Part shown: positions 1 to 9,086 of the stretch, in pieces
Layout of the letters: every line of letters starts with the position of its first letter
Numbering within the stretch: the first letter of the stretch is position 1
DNA from: an uncultured Muribaculaceae bacterium
Lineage (GTDB): Bacteria > Bacteroidota > Bacteroidia > Bacteroidales > Muribaculaceae
DNA length: 64,000 bases
Direction: 5' to 3'
NCBI GenBank assembly: GCA_910579845.1
Contig: CAJTWL010000002.1
Span: forward strand, 113,581 to 177,580
Notes under the pieces: generated by a model
What the model was told of the DNA's origin: nothing
The model's database searches: none
What the model saw: the letters and a program-made list of their open reading frames with translations, nothing else
Program-made: the position numbers and the translations under genes

Positions 1-1857
1 CAGCTGCATTACGGCGGATTCAACAACACTTGGAAAGACAATCTCACAGCCAAAGCCTCAATCATTATCACTCCTTTAAAAGGATTGACTATAACCGGAG
101 TGATAGCTCCAGGTTTTTACTGGAACCGCACTAAGAAATTCTCAAAAATCGTCAACGACTATTCTTGGGACGGTATCCAGGGAACTGTCACAAGCCAGAC
201 TTCCAACGACCTCACCGAACAGCGCAACCACCAGCGCACGCTGACCAAACAGCTTTTAGCCAACTATAACGCAACATTCAAGGAAGACCACAGCCTCAGC
301 GCACTGCTTGGATACGAAGACTATCACCATCGCTATGAGCCTATGTCAGGCAATACCATAGGAATGGCTGTCGATTCATATCCGTTCTTCGACAATGCCA
401 ACAAAAACAATGAGACAATCCTGGGAAAATTGACCGAAAACTCATACCGTTCCGTATTCGCCCGGGTCAATTATTCGTATGTCTCACGCTATCTTTTCCA
501 AGCCAACTTCCGATGGGACCGCAGTTCTCGTTTCGGCAATAAATACCGTAACGGATATTTCCCCTCATTCTCGGCAGGATGGGCTATCAGCGAAGAGAAA
601 TTCATGAGAGACGTGAATCCCGCGAGCCTGAGCTTCCTGAAGCTCCGCGCTTCATACGGCACCCTCGGCAACGAGCGCATTGGTGATTACCCCTATTTCT
701 CTACCCTCCAAATGGGGAACTCTATTTTCGTCGACAGCAGTGGAAAACTGGTATCCGCTAATACTGGAATTGTGGCGGCATATGCAATTAGCGACATATC
801 ATGGGAAACGACTCACAGCTGGGATATCGGTCTTGACGCAAGTTTCTTCAACTCCCGTCTTTCAGTGGTGTTCGACTGGTATTGGAAAAAAACAAAAGAC
901 ATGCTTCTGGCTGTCCAAATTCCCACTTTCATGGGTGTCGACAACCCAAACCAAAACGTTGGAGACATGAATACAAAAGGCTTCGACCTGCAGCTCAACT
1001 GGCGCGACAGGATCGGAGACTGGACATATTTCATAGGCGCAAACCTTTCGGATTACAAATCCATTATGGGCGACATAGGAGGCACTGTGCAACTTGACGA
1101 CACCAACGGCTTCATTACATGCCAAGGAGAGGAATTCCAGTCATTCTATGGTTACATCTGCGACGGCATATTCCAGACTTCCGAAGAGGTAGCGACATCA
1201 CCGCTCCTCTATCCCGGTCTTACAAAACCAGGCGACCTCAAGTTCCGCGACATATCCGGAGCCGAGGGCAAAACTGACGGCACCATATCTCCCGAATACG
1301 ACAGAGTTGTGCTCGGAAGCTCGCTGCCGCATTTCCTTTTCGGATTCAATCTGGGAGTTGAGTGGAAAGGGATAGAACTCAACGCTATATTCCAAGGAGT
1401 CGGCAAGCAGAATGTAAGACGCACCCGCGCCATGACCACTCACACTTCCTCATATTACAACTATCCCTCGGCAAGCATGGGAAAGTACTGGAGCTATTTC
1501 AACGACAATTATTTCAACGGAGTTGACACTCAAGACATCTTCAGCACGCCTGAAGAAAGAGCCTCGGCAATATATCCCCGTCTCGACACAAAGAACTATA
1601 AGAACAATTACATGGAGATGACCGACAAATGGATGTTCAACGGTGCATACCTACGGTGTAAGAGCATAACGCTGGCCTATAATTTCCAGAAAAAAATCCT
1701 CAAAAAGCTCCACTTGTCAAGCCTTAGAGTTTTCGCTTCCGGCTCAGATCTTTTTTGCTTCAGCCATTATCCGGACGGATGGGATCCCGAGACTAAAAAC
1801 GACGGCTCTTCATATATTGCCAAATCATTCAATTTCGGTGTGAAAATAAGTTTCTAA
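1..1857 (+). CDS. SusC-like TonB-dependent receptor, 5' truncated by window edge
   Basis: The reading frame is open from base 1, so only the last 618 residues are here. They form the C-terminal part of a SusC/RagA outer-membrane beta-barrel: alternating aromatic strands, the motifs SFLKLRASYGTLGNERIGDYPY and WETTHSWDIGLDASFFNSRL typical of the family (each given here as landmarks near residues 180-260 of the visible part), and a final barrel strand ending in phenylalanine (KSFNFGVKISF). SusC proteins import oligomers across the outer membrane with TonB energy while SusD captures ligand. The signal peptide, carboxypeptidase-like domain and plug lie upstream of the window. A SusD gene follows 23 bp downstream. 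Family assignment is firm; the substrate cannot be read from the sequence. Confidence 0.95.
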   Translation, partial: QLHYGGFNNTWKDNLTAKASIIITPLKGLTITGVIAPGFYWNRTKKFSKIVNDYSWDGIQGTVTSQTSNDLTEQRNHQRTLTKQLLANYNATFKEDHSLSALLGYEDYHHRYEPMSGNTIGMAVDSYPFFDNANKNNETILGKLTENSYRSVFARVNYSYVSRYLFQANFRWDRSSRFGNKYRNGYFPSFSAGWAISEEKFMRDVNPASLSFLKLRASYGTLGNERIGDYPYFSTLQMGNSIFVDSSGKLVSANTGIVAAYAISDISWETTHSWDIGLDASFFNSRLSVVFDWYWKKTKDMLLAVQIPTFMGVDNPNQNVGDMNTKGFDLQLNWRDRIGDWTYFIGANLSDYKSIMGDIGGTVQLDDTNGFITCQGEEFQSFYGYICDGIFQTSEEVATSPLLYPGLTKPGDLKFRDISGAEGKTDGTISPEYDRVVLGSSLPHFLFGFNLGVEWKGIELNAIFQGVGKQNVRRTRAMTTHTSSYYNYPSASMGKYWSYFNDNYFNGVDTQDIFSTPEERASAIYPRLDTKNYKNNYMEMTDKWMFNGAYLRCKSITLAYNFQKKILKKLHLSSLRVFASGSDLFCFSHYPDGWDPETKNDGSSYIAKSFNFGVKISF

Positions 1858-1880
1858 TAAGTTCTTCAATATCAAAAAAA

Positions 1881-3584
1881 ATGATTAAAAAAATAATATA
1901 CGGTGCAATAGCCTGCTGCGCTCTTTGCATGGGAGCCTGCGCACAGATTGACATTGAACCATTGTCCCAGCCCACGAAAGAGACATGGTATAAAAACGCC
2001 CAGGAAATACGCATGAGCACTGACGCGCTTTACAGCTACAAGCAATGGATTCTCGAATCCAAAAACCCGTTCAATTTCGACACATGGACTGACGACTGGT
2101 TTCAGAACGCGGCAATCTCAGATCCCGGACCGACAGGAAACATTGCCTCCGACCTCACGCTGATAGTCAATTACTGGAAAACTACTTACGGAGCGATCAA
2201 CAATGCCAATATCATTATCGAGAATTGCGCCCGTCTGGCTGATTCTGCCGAAGCGACGGAGATCAGCCGTTTAGAAGGCGAGGCCAGATTCCTGCGAGCC
2301 ACATTCTATTCCTATATCCTTTTCTTCTGGGGAGACTGCCCCTATTACACCAATGACATAACCATCTCGGAAGCGAAAGCGATGTCGCGCACACCGAAAG
2401 AGAAGGTGCTCCAAAACATATATCAGGATTATGACGAAGCGTATAAACTTTTGCCGGACAAAAATGTCGGGAAAGCATGCAAATCTATGGTAGCTCCGTT
2501 TAAAGCACGCGTAGCCCTCTGGATGGGAGACTATAAAACGGCAGCCGACGAGGCATGGAAATGCATTGAATCCAAAGCCTATTCCCTCGACAAGAGTTTC
2601 GCAGATGTGACATCTCCCGACAGCAATTCGGAGGAATGGATAATGACATTGAAAAGGAGCGCATCTCTTGACAACTCCTCACGCTTCCCAACTACCAACT
2701 ATGTTCCACGCATAGTATCCGGATACACAGGCAACCGTGGGCCCTCGTGGGAGCTTCTTCTATCTTTCCTCTGCACCGATGGTCTTCCTGTAGACAAATC
2801 ACCCCTTTACGATCCTCACAACCCATTCAAAAACAGAGACCCGCGCTGTGCAGAGACTATCGTGCCGTTCGGAGAAATTTTCCTCGGATTCGAATATGAC
2901 CCCGGAAAAGAGAAAGTGCTCAATGTGGCAACCGGCAAGAAGGTGAAAAATTCGTCATCTCCTCTTGTTGACAACGGAGCGCCGACAAGCGCACTACATC
3001 TGAAGAAAGGTGTTGACGAAACGTGGGCCGACGACAAATATGCTGAAAATCAAGTACCGGTGCTACGTTTTGCCGATGTGCTGCTTACATATGCCGAGGC
3101 CAAGATAGAACTCGGAGAAATCAACGATTCGGTGCTCAAGGCAATCAATGATGTCCGTTCCCGAGCATATAACGGCACAGGGATCAACGCACCGAAAGTA
3201 GAGACAAGAGACCAGGCGGAACTCCGCAGCCAGATACGTTTCGAGCGCCGAATGGAGTTCGCATTCGAAAACAAGAGATATTTCGACATCATACGCTGGC
3301 GTCTCGCGGAAACATGCATGAACCGCCCGATGTATCAATGCCTTCAGGGAGTAGTCAAAGGCAGCGACCTCTCCAAGCAGATTGCCTCCGGCGATTTCTT
3401 CTTCACAAACAAGGCTCTGCCTGTTGTCGACAAAAACGCGCTTGTCGATATCAAGCCATTGCTGGAAACCGGCACGATACGCCAGCATATCGCACGCTCT
3501 TTCCCTAAGCGTCAGTATCTTTTCCCGATTCCGGTCTATGATATAATGACTGCTCCCGGGATGAAACAGAACGAGGGATATTAG
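1881..3584 (+). CDS. SusD/RagB-family nutrient-binding outer-membrane lipoprotein
   Basis: 567 residues. A lipoprotein signal ends at a lipobox MGAC with Cys near residue 20. The body has the SusD architecture: helical TPR-like segments around residues 90-210 and the conserved C-terminal half including RFADVLLTYAEAKIELGE and RFERRMEFAFENKRYFDIIRW, which are hallmark SusD motifs. The end, QYLFPIPVYDIMTAPGMKQN, matches the usual SusD ending (PIP...N...L.QN.GY). It would cap the SusC barrel encoded just upstream. Same operon, 23 bp spacing. Family assignment is firm; ligand unknown. Confidence 0.96.
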   Translation: MIKKIIYGAIACCALCMGACAQIDIEPLSQPTKETWYKNAQEIRMSTDALYSYKQWILESKNPFNFDTWTDDWFQNAAISDPGPTGNIASDLTLIVNYWKTTYGAINNANIIIENCARLADSAEATEISRLEGEARFLRATFYSYILFFWGDCPYYTNDITISEAKAMSRTPKEKVLQNIYQDYDEAYKLLPDKNVGKACKSMVAPFKARVALWMGDYKTAADEAWKCIESKAYSLDKSFADVTSPDSNSEEWIMTLKRSASLDNSSRFPTTNYVPRIVSGYTGNRGPSWELLLSFLCTDGLPVDKSPLYDPHNPFKNRDPRCAETIVPFGEIFLGFEYDPGKEKVLNVATGKKVKNSSSPLVDNGAPTSALHLKKGVDETWADDKYAENQVPVLRFADVLLTYAEAKIELGEINDSVLKAINDVRSRAYNGTGINAPKVETRDQAELRSQIRFERRMEFAFENKRYFDIIRWRLAETCMNRPMYQCLQGVVKGSDLSKQIASGDFFFTNKALPVVDKNALVDIKPLLETGTIRQHIARSFPKRQYLFPIPVYDIMTAPGMKQNEGY

Positions 3585-3671
3585 AGCCTACATACTTGCG
3601 AAGATCCGGAAACAGCAGGATCTCCCTTCTCATCAAAATCATACATAACAACGCCATAATGCATAATATAT

Positions 3672-5243
3672 ATGAACAATAAATTCTTAATTCCCCTCTC
3701 ACTCGCCTTGGGTCAGGCGGCTACAGGACAGGCGGCTCAGCCGAAAACTGCAGAGACAACCGAAAGCGGTCGCCCGAATATCCTGTGGATCATTGCCGAA
3801 GACATGACGCTCGACCTCGGATGCTACGGATGCCCGGCAGTCAAGACTCCGAATATAGACAAACTTGCCGCAGAAGGGGTTATGTATACCAATGCCCGCT
3901 GCTGCGCTCCGCTGAGCTCACCGACGCGGTCGGCGATGCTTACAGGACTGCACCATACAATCACATCCTCCCACAATCACCGCAGCAACCGCGACAAAGC
4001 CCTGCCCGACTCCATAAAACCGTTTACCCATTATCTCCGCAATGCCGGATATACATGCGTGCTCGGAGACCGCGACTGTTTTGAAAATCACAATAACACT
4101 ACAAGCGACCACGAATCAAGCAGAAAAATCGACTGCAACTTCAAATATGAGCCAACGGGCGAATATGACGGAAAAACAAAGTTTGGACTTTTCGACAAAC
4201 TTTATGACACAGACTCCTCCGACAAACCCTTCTTCAAACAAGTGACACTCTACGTCACACACCGTGGCGACTGGTGGAAGTCAATCCGTGAGAAATCCTT
4301 GCATCCTGTGAATCCGGCAGAGGTTAAACTTCCACCCTATATGGCAGACCACCCTAAAATCCGCGAGGAATATGCCTGCTATCTCGACCAGGTGGAATAC
4401 ATGGATGCTGAAGTAGGAATGCTGATGAAGAAACTTGAAGACAACGGTCAGCTTGACAACACGGTTGTAATATTCATCGCCGACAACGGACGCGCCGACA
4501 TAAGAGCCAAAGGATTCCTTTATGATGAAGGTACACGCGTACCCATGATTGTCTGGGGCAAAGGTATCGGACATGCCGTGGTAGACGATCTTGTGAGCGA
4601 GCTTGACATCACCGCCTCGGTACTCAGACTGGCGGATGTGGAACAGCCATCGTACTATCAGGGGAAGCCTCTCGCCATATTCGATCCGGGAAGTAAAGGG
4701 GGACATGAATTTCTCTACACAGCCCGCGACACATGGGACGAGGTGATGGAATGCATACGGGGTATCAACGATAACAGATATGTCTACATCCGCAATTATT
4801 TTCCACAGGATCCTTACGACCAACACCACATTTACATGGATCTTTACCGTCCCGCGCTTCACATCATGCGCAGACTGAAAAAAGAGAACAAGCTGAACGA
4901 AACGCAGCTCCTTTTCCTTGCCGATTCGAAACCTGTTGAGGAACTTTACGATTATACATCGGATCCATATTGCGTCAACAATCTCGCCGCATGCCCGGAG
5001 ATGCTCGGTGTGCTCAACCGCATGAGGGGATACATGGACGACTGGAACCGCAACAACTACGATGCAGGAATAGAAGACCGTCTGACACGTAAACTCGATG
5101 ACAACCGCAAAGACGAGAACCGACCGCGATATTTCGTGCAGAAATATCATCCCGATGAATGGAAGAAGCTTCTTGATGGAGAGATATGCGACAAATATGA
5201 CCAGTGGAAAAAGGAACTGAAAGAAAAACAGAATAAGAAATGA
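3672..5243 (+). CDS. Secreted sulfatase, serine-type (S1 family)
   Basis: 523 residues with an N-terminal export signal (about residues 1-22). The sulfatase fold starts at RPNILWIIAED; E43-D44 take the place of the metal-binding acidic pair. The active-site signature is S82-S-P-T-R86 followed by SAMLTG, the C/S-x-P-S/T-R motif, here with serine as the residue to be converted to formylglycine. That needs an anaerobic sulfatase-maturating enzyme (anSME), not seen in this window. The later metal and sulfate motif IADNGR and KGFLYDEGTRVPMIVWGKG are present. It hydrolyses a sulfate ester or sulfamate, probably on a host glycan. It overlaps the next gene by an ATGA junction, so the two are translationally coupled. 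Subfamily not assigned. Confidence 0.92.
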   Translation: MNNKFLIPLSLALGQAATGQAAQPKTAETTESGRPNILWIIAEDMTLDLGCYGCPAVKTPNIDKLAAEGVMYTNARCCAPLSSPTRSAMLTGLHHTITSSHNHRSNRDKALPDSIKPFTHYLRNAGYTCVLGDRDCFENHNNTTSDHESSRKIDCNFKYEPTGEYDGKTKFGLFDKLYDTDSSDKPFFKQVTLYVTHRGDWWKSIREKSLHPVNPAEVKLPPYMADHPKIREEYACYLDQVEYMDAEVGMLMKKLEDNGQLDNTVVIFIADNGRADIRAKGFLYDEGTRVPMIVWGKGIGHAVVDDLVSELDITASVLRLADVEQPSYYQGKPLAIFDPGSKGGHEFLYTARDTWDEVMECIRGINDNRYVYIRNYFPQDPYDQHHIYMDLYRPALHIMRRLKKENKLNETQLLFLADSKPVEELYDYTSDPYCVNNLAACPEMLGVLNRMRGYMDDWNRNNYDAGIEDRLTRKLDDNRKDENRPRYFVQKYHPDEWKKLLDGEICDKYDQWKKELKEKQNKK

Positions 5244-6067
5244 AACGTTTTTTCATAATCATGGCATTTGTCGCGGCACACGTCAACGTTGTCTCAGCAT
5301 GGGGAATATTGGGGCATACCACTGTGGCCAAGATAGCCGAGAACAATCTTACTCCCAAAGCAAGACAGGAGCTTGCCCGATATTTCGGAAAGCAGTCGAT
5401 AGTGTTCTACGCAACCTATCCTGACTATTACCGATCGAAATGGCTGTATGATTTCGGCTTTGACCCTGTCGGAGATGTAGGAAAGCGTGTGAATGTGTAT
5501 CCGCACACTTTCGAAGTCGACAAGGATTTTAAAGCTTTCAGAGGATTCAACGACAATGGGCGCTATGTGAAGAATTGCGTCCATTTCATCAAACAGTTCT
5601 CCGATGAACTGCACGACCGGAAATGCCTCAGCGATTCCATCGTGAAATGGAAGGTTATCATGATTGTGCATCTTGTAGGCGACATGCACTGTCCGGAACA
5701 TATCCAATATAACCCGGAAGACATGTCTATCGGCAAATATAATGTCAGGTTCGACAGTCGCAACATCAAATACCACACACTCTGGGACGAGGAGATTCTG
5801 ACACGCCGCAATCCGTTCGGATACAGCGACACAGCCCTCCTGCTCGACACCTGGAGCGATAAGAAGATAGCCGAAACAGCAAAGGGAGATCCGTACGACT
5901 GGGCAGAGGAGTCGGCACGGTTGTCATACCCCGTGCATGCCTATAAAGCAGGGGTAGAACTCAAACACGTGAAATATCTCAATGAATTTACCCCTCTCGC
6001 CGAAGACCAGATACGCAGAGCTGGTTACCGCCTTGCCGCCCTCCTTAACGACATATTCGGGAAATAA
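5240..6067 (+). CDS. Secreted S1/P1-type zinc nuclease
   Basis: 275 residues. The signal peptide is cut after A20, giving the N-terminal tryptophan W21 required in this family (its amino group and carbonyl bind zinc). Putative trinuclear-zinc ligands are all visible: W21, H26, D62, H89, H144, D148, H154, H179 and D183. The spacings of 144/148/154 and 179/183 equal those of P1 nuclease (116/120/126 and 149/153 in mature numbering). S1/P1 enzymes cleave single-stranded RNA/DNA and 3'-phosphates. The start codon overlaps the sulfatase stop, so it belongs to the SusC/SusD operon, which suggests a role in feeding on nucleic acid or phosphate esters. That role is inference; the family call is firm. 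Confidence 0.93.
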   Translation: MKRFFIIMAFVAAHVNVVSAWGILGHTTVAKIAENNLTPKARQELARYFGKQSIVFYATYPDYYRSKWLYDFGFDPVGDVGKRVNVYPHTFEVDKDFKAFRGFNDNGRYVKNCVHFIKQFSDELHDRKCLSDSIVKWKVIMIVHLVGDMHCPEHIQYNPEDMSIGKYNVRFDSRNIKYHTLWDEEILTRRNPFGYSDTALLLDTWSDKKIAETAKGDPYDWAEESARLSYPVHAYKAGVELKHVKYLNEFTPLAEDQIRRAGYRLAALLNDIFGK

Positions 6068-6103
6068 CAGCATCGTCCCGACATACGGGAGATGGGTATC
6101 ATA

Positions 6104-6154
6104 TTTTAGAGAGGGTGTTGCAGAACTTTAGATTCTGCAACACCCTCTCTAAAA
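6104..6154. terminator. Perfect 22-bp inverted repeat, bidirectional terminator-like hairpin
   Basis: Arms 6104-6125 and 6133-6154 are perfect reverse complements with a 7-nt loop (CTTTAGA). The stem is closed by AAAA/TTTT ends. It follows the S1/P1 nuclease and precedes the glyQS promoter, so it separates the two operons. Confidence 0.85.
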
Positions 6155-6210
6155 TTGTAATAAGGATTAGAGTTTTGGAATTATTAATAATTGTTATTGA
6201 CCGGAATGAA

Positions 6211-6242
6211 ATTGTAAAAATGAAAAATAATCCGTAATTTTG
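6211..6242 (+). promoter_or_regulatory. Predicted promoter of the glyQS operon
   Basis: The -7 box TAATTTTG (6235-6242) fits TAnnTTTG, with ATTG (6211-6214) 20 bp upstream as a -33 element. It implies a start near 6248 and a leader of about 110 nt before the glyQS ATG. Confidence 0.6.
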
Positions 6243-6360
6243 CATATTGCAAGCAGATGCAGCAATGATCTCATCAGACTTTCTACTTGATGTGAAAATG
6301 AGTTCAATAGATATTTTGACTGCAAGTGCAAATTTTAACCCATTCCAAATTAACTGAAAA

Positions 6361-7905
6361 ATGGCAAAACAGGAGGATGTCTTCAAAACGATAATAGCGC
6401 ATGCCAAAGAGTATGGCTTTGTTTTCCAATCAAGTGAAATTTATGACGGTCTTTCCGCTGTATACGACTACGGTCAGAACGGTGTGGAACTAAAAAACAA
6501 TATCAAGCGCTATTGGTGGGAGGCGATGACAATGCTCCACGACAACATCGTAGGCATAGACTCGGCAATCTTCATGCACCCCACAATCTGGAAAGCATCC
6601 GGACACGTCGACGCATTTAATGACCCGCTGATAGACAACCGCGACTCCAAGAAACGTTATCGTGCAGATGTCCTTATCGAGGACGAGATAGCAAAATTCG
6701 ACGATAAGATCAACAAAGAGGTTGCCAAGGCGGCAAAACGCTTCGGCGAGAGCTTCGACGAGGCAATGTTCCGTCAGACCAATCCCCGCGTTCTTGAAAA
6801 TGCAAAAAAACGTGAAGAGCTTCACACCCGTTTCTCGGAAGCGATGAATGCCAATGATCTCGCGGAGCTCAAACAGATTATTCTGGATTATGAAATTGTC
6901 GATCCTATCAGCGGCACACGCAACTGGACTGACGTCCGCCAGTTCAACCTTATGTTCAAGACAGAGATGGGCTCTACCGCCGATGGAGCGATGGACGTAT
7001 ATTTACGTCCTGAAACAGCACAAGGCATTTTCGTAAACTATCTCAACGTACAGAAAACCGGTCGTATGCGTCTCCCCTTTGGTATCGCACAGATAGGAAA
7101 GGCTTTCCGTAACGAGATCGTGGCCCGTCAGTTCATCTTCCGTATGCGCGAGTTCGAACAGATGGAGATGCAGTTCTTCGTTCGCCCCGGAGAGGAGCTC
7201 AAATGGTTTGACTTCTGGCGCCAGACACGCCTCAAATGGCACAAGAATCTTGGTCTCGGAGATACGAAGTACAGATTCCACGATCATGAGAAACTGGCTC
7301 ATTACGCAAACGCCGCCACCGATATCGAATTTGAGATGCCTTTCGGGTTCAAGGAGGTCGAAGGTATTCACTCTCGTACAAACTTCGACCTGTCGCAACA
7401 TGAGAAATATTCAGGCAAAAAAATACAGTATTTCGATCCGGAACTCAACGAAAGCTATGTTCCGTACGTTATTGAGACATCAATCGGCGTTGACCGCATG
7501 TTCCTGAGCGTGTTCTGCAGTTGCTATGAGGATCAGAACCTCGGCAACGGCGACAAGCGTGCAGTACTGCACTTCCCGGCTCCGATAGCTCCGGTGAAAT
7601 GTGCCGTTCTCCCGCTTGTTAAGAAAGACGGACTTCCTGAGAAAGCCCGTGAAATCCAGCATCGTCTGCGCTTCGACTTCACATGCCAGTATGACGAGAA
7701 AGACTCTATCGGAAAACGTTACCGCCGTCAGGATGCAATCGGTACCCCTTACTGTATTACAGTTGACCACCAGACTCTTGAGGACGGTACCGTGACACTC
7801 CGCGAGCGCGACTCAATGGAACAGAATCGTCTCTCGGTTGATGAGCTTGAAGCTATCCTGAAAGAGAAAGTAAGTCTTAATACATTGTTACGCAAATTAT
7901 TATAA
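6361..7905 (+). CDS. glyQS: Glycyl-tRNA synthetase (alpha-2 type)
   Basis: 514 residues, a class II aminoacyl-tRNA synthetase of the single-chain eukaryote/archaeal-like form rather than the split alpha/beta form. Motif 2 and 3 regions are seen in RLPFGIAQIGKAFRNEI and RMREFEQMEMQFFVRPGE and in the IETSIGVDRMFLSVF segment. The C-terminal anticodon-binding domain includes FDFTCQYDEKDSIGKRYRRQDAIGTPYC. It charges tRNA-Gly in the cytoplasm. It opens a compact gene run; its stop overlaps the lemA start (TAATG), so lemA may be translated by re-initiation. Confidence 0.97.
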   Translation: MAKQEDVFKTIIAHAKEYGFVFQSSEIYDGLSAVYDYGQNGVELKNNIKRYWWEAMTMLHDNIVGIDSAIFMHPTIWKASGHVDAFNDPLIDNRDSKKRYRADVLIEDEIAKFDDKINKEVAKAAKRFGESFDEAMFRQTNPRVLENAKKREELHTRFSEAMNANDLAELKQIILDYEIVDPISGTRNWTDVRQFNLMFKTEMGSTADGAMDVYLRPETAQGIFVNYLNVQKTGRMRLPFGIAQIGKAFRNEIVARQFIFRMREFEQMEMQFFVRPGEELKWFDFWRQTRLKWHKNLGLGDTKYRFHDHEKLAHYANAATDIEFEMPFGFKEVEGIHSRTNFDLSQHEKYSGKKIQYFDPELNESYVPYVIETSIGVDRMFLSVFCSCYEDQNLGNGDKRAVLHFPAPIAPVKCAVLPLVKKDGLPEKAREIQHRLRFDFTCQYDEKDSIGKRYRRQDAIGTPYCITVDHQTLEDGTVTLRERDSMEQNRLSVDELEAILKEKVSLNTLLRKLL

Positions 7906-8492
7906 TGAAAAGATTTAAAAAATTCATATTCACAGTCATTGCAGTCCTCGCTCTTACATCTTTGAGCTCATGCAATTATAACAGCCTCGTAGAGAAACAG
8001 CAACAGGTCGATCAGAGCTGGGCGCAGGTTGAAAACCAATATCAACGACGTGCAGATCTGATCCCCAATCTGGTAAATACAGTAAAGGGATATTCTTCAC
8101 ATGAAGAGGAGACTCTTGTAAAAGTTACAGAAGCTCGCGCAAAAGCAACCTCTATAACTCTGCAGGCTGACGATCTGACAGAGGAGAATCTGGCACGATA
8201 TCAGCAGGCACAGAACGAACTCTCCTCGGCTCTGAAATCATTGTTGGCAGTGAGCGAGGCATATCCGGATCTGAAAGCCAATGAGAGCTTCATGAATCTG
8301 CAGACACAGCTGGAGGGCACGGAAAACCGTATCGCGACAGAACGCAAACGCTACACAGAAAGCGTTCAGACATATAACACGGCTATCAAGAAGTTCCCTA
8401 CTGTAATATACGCAGGTTGGTTCGGCTTCAAAGAGAAACCCCAATTCAAAGCCGAAGCAGGAGCCGAGAAAGCGCCTGAAGTAAAATTCTAA
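7905..8492 (+). CDS. lemA: LemA family lipoprotein
   Basis: 195 residues. LemA domain: N-terminal hydrophobic segment with lipobox LSSC (Cys 23), then the conserved VDQSWAQVENQYQRRADLIPNLVNTVKGYSSHEEETLVKV core, split here only as a landmark, and helical coiled-coil body. It ends with a charged tail rich in K, E and A. LemA proteins are exported helical-bundle proteins of uncertain biochemical function, often next to a TPM-domain gene; no such partner is here. It lies within an operon between glyQS and an FKBP gene, 15 bp before the latter. Confidence 0.93.
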   Translation: MKRFKKFIFTVIAVLALTSLSSCNYNSLVEKQQQVDQSWAQVENQYQRRADLIPNLVNTVKGYSSHEEETLVKVTEARAKATSITLQADDLTEENLARYQQAQNELSSALKSLLAVSEAYPDLKANESFMNLQTQLEGTENRIATERKRYTESVQTYNTAIKKFPTVIYAGWFGFKEKPQFKAEAGAEKAPEVKF

Positions 8493-8507
8493 CAAGACGA
8501 TAAAGAT

Positions 8508-9056
8508 ATGAAAAAATTTATATATCTCCTGCCTGTTTTTGCAATGCTGTTTACGTCTTGTCTCGATGATGACAATGATGATTCTACATTTGATTATTCA
8601 ACATGGAGAAAACTCAACGACGAGTATGTCACAAAAATGGAGAATCTTACCGACGATAACGGCGAGAAAGTATACACAAAGGTTACACAGGATTGGGCAC
8701 CTAAAGACTTCGTGCTGATCAAATGGCACAACGACCGTACTCTTACAGAGAAGAATCTTGTTCCTCTGAGCAATTCCACAGTAAACATAAAATATGAGAT
8801 GGAGGATGTGGAAGGCAAGGAGCTTGATAATTCATACAGTCTTACAGTCAATGGAGACAGCATATATCAAAGCCAGCCGAATCAGAATATTCTTGGAATG
8901 TGGATTGCAATGACGACACTTCACGAAGGAGACTCTGTGACTCTTGTAATACCATCAGAGTCCGGATACGGTCTATTGGAGAGAGATCCGGTAAAACCGT
9001 TCTCGACCCTTATTTACCACATGAAGCTCACCAAGGTTGTAAAATATGACAAGTAA
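8508..9056 (+). CDS. FKBP-type peptidyl-prolyl isomerase, lipoprotein
   Basis: 182 residues. Signal peptide with lipobox FTSC (Cys about 18), then a very acidic linker (DDDNDDS). The C-terminal part has the FKBP pattern: NILGMWIAMTTLHEGDSVTLVIPSESGYG, matching the G.W..G...M..G.....IP...YG signature, and a last strand STLIYHMKLTKV (usually L.F...L). Some aromatic pocket residues of active FKBPs are changed, so activity is not certain. Likely a periplasmic or surface folding helper. 15 bp after lemA, 30 bp before the S9 peptidase. Confidence 0.85.
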   Translation: MKKFIYLLPVFAMLFTSCLDDDNDDSTFDYSTWRKLNDEYVTKMENLTDDNGEKVYTKVTQDWAPKDFVLIKWHNDRTLTEKNLVPLSNSTVNIKYEMEDVEGKELDNSYSLTVNGDSIYQSQPNQNILGMWIAMTTLHEGDSVTLVIPSESGYGLLERDPVKPFSTLIYHMKLTKVVKYDK

Positions 9057-9086
9057 GAAACTGTTAAAGAGCCTGTACATACTCAT

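Noticed and set aside
4281..5150. 289-codon minus-strand frame opposite the sulfatase
   Set aside because: Fully antisense to a certain gene, no signal or domain, atypical composition.
6250..6360. Riboswitch or T-box in the glyQS leader
   Set aside because: No specifier loop, T-box sequence or glycine-riboswitch pattern could be seen.
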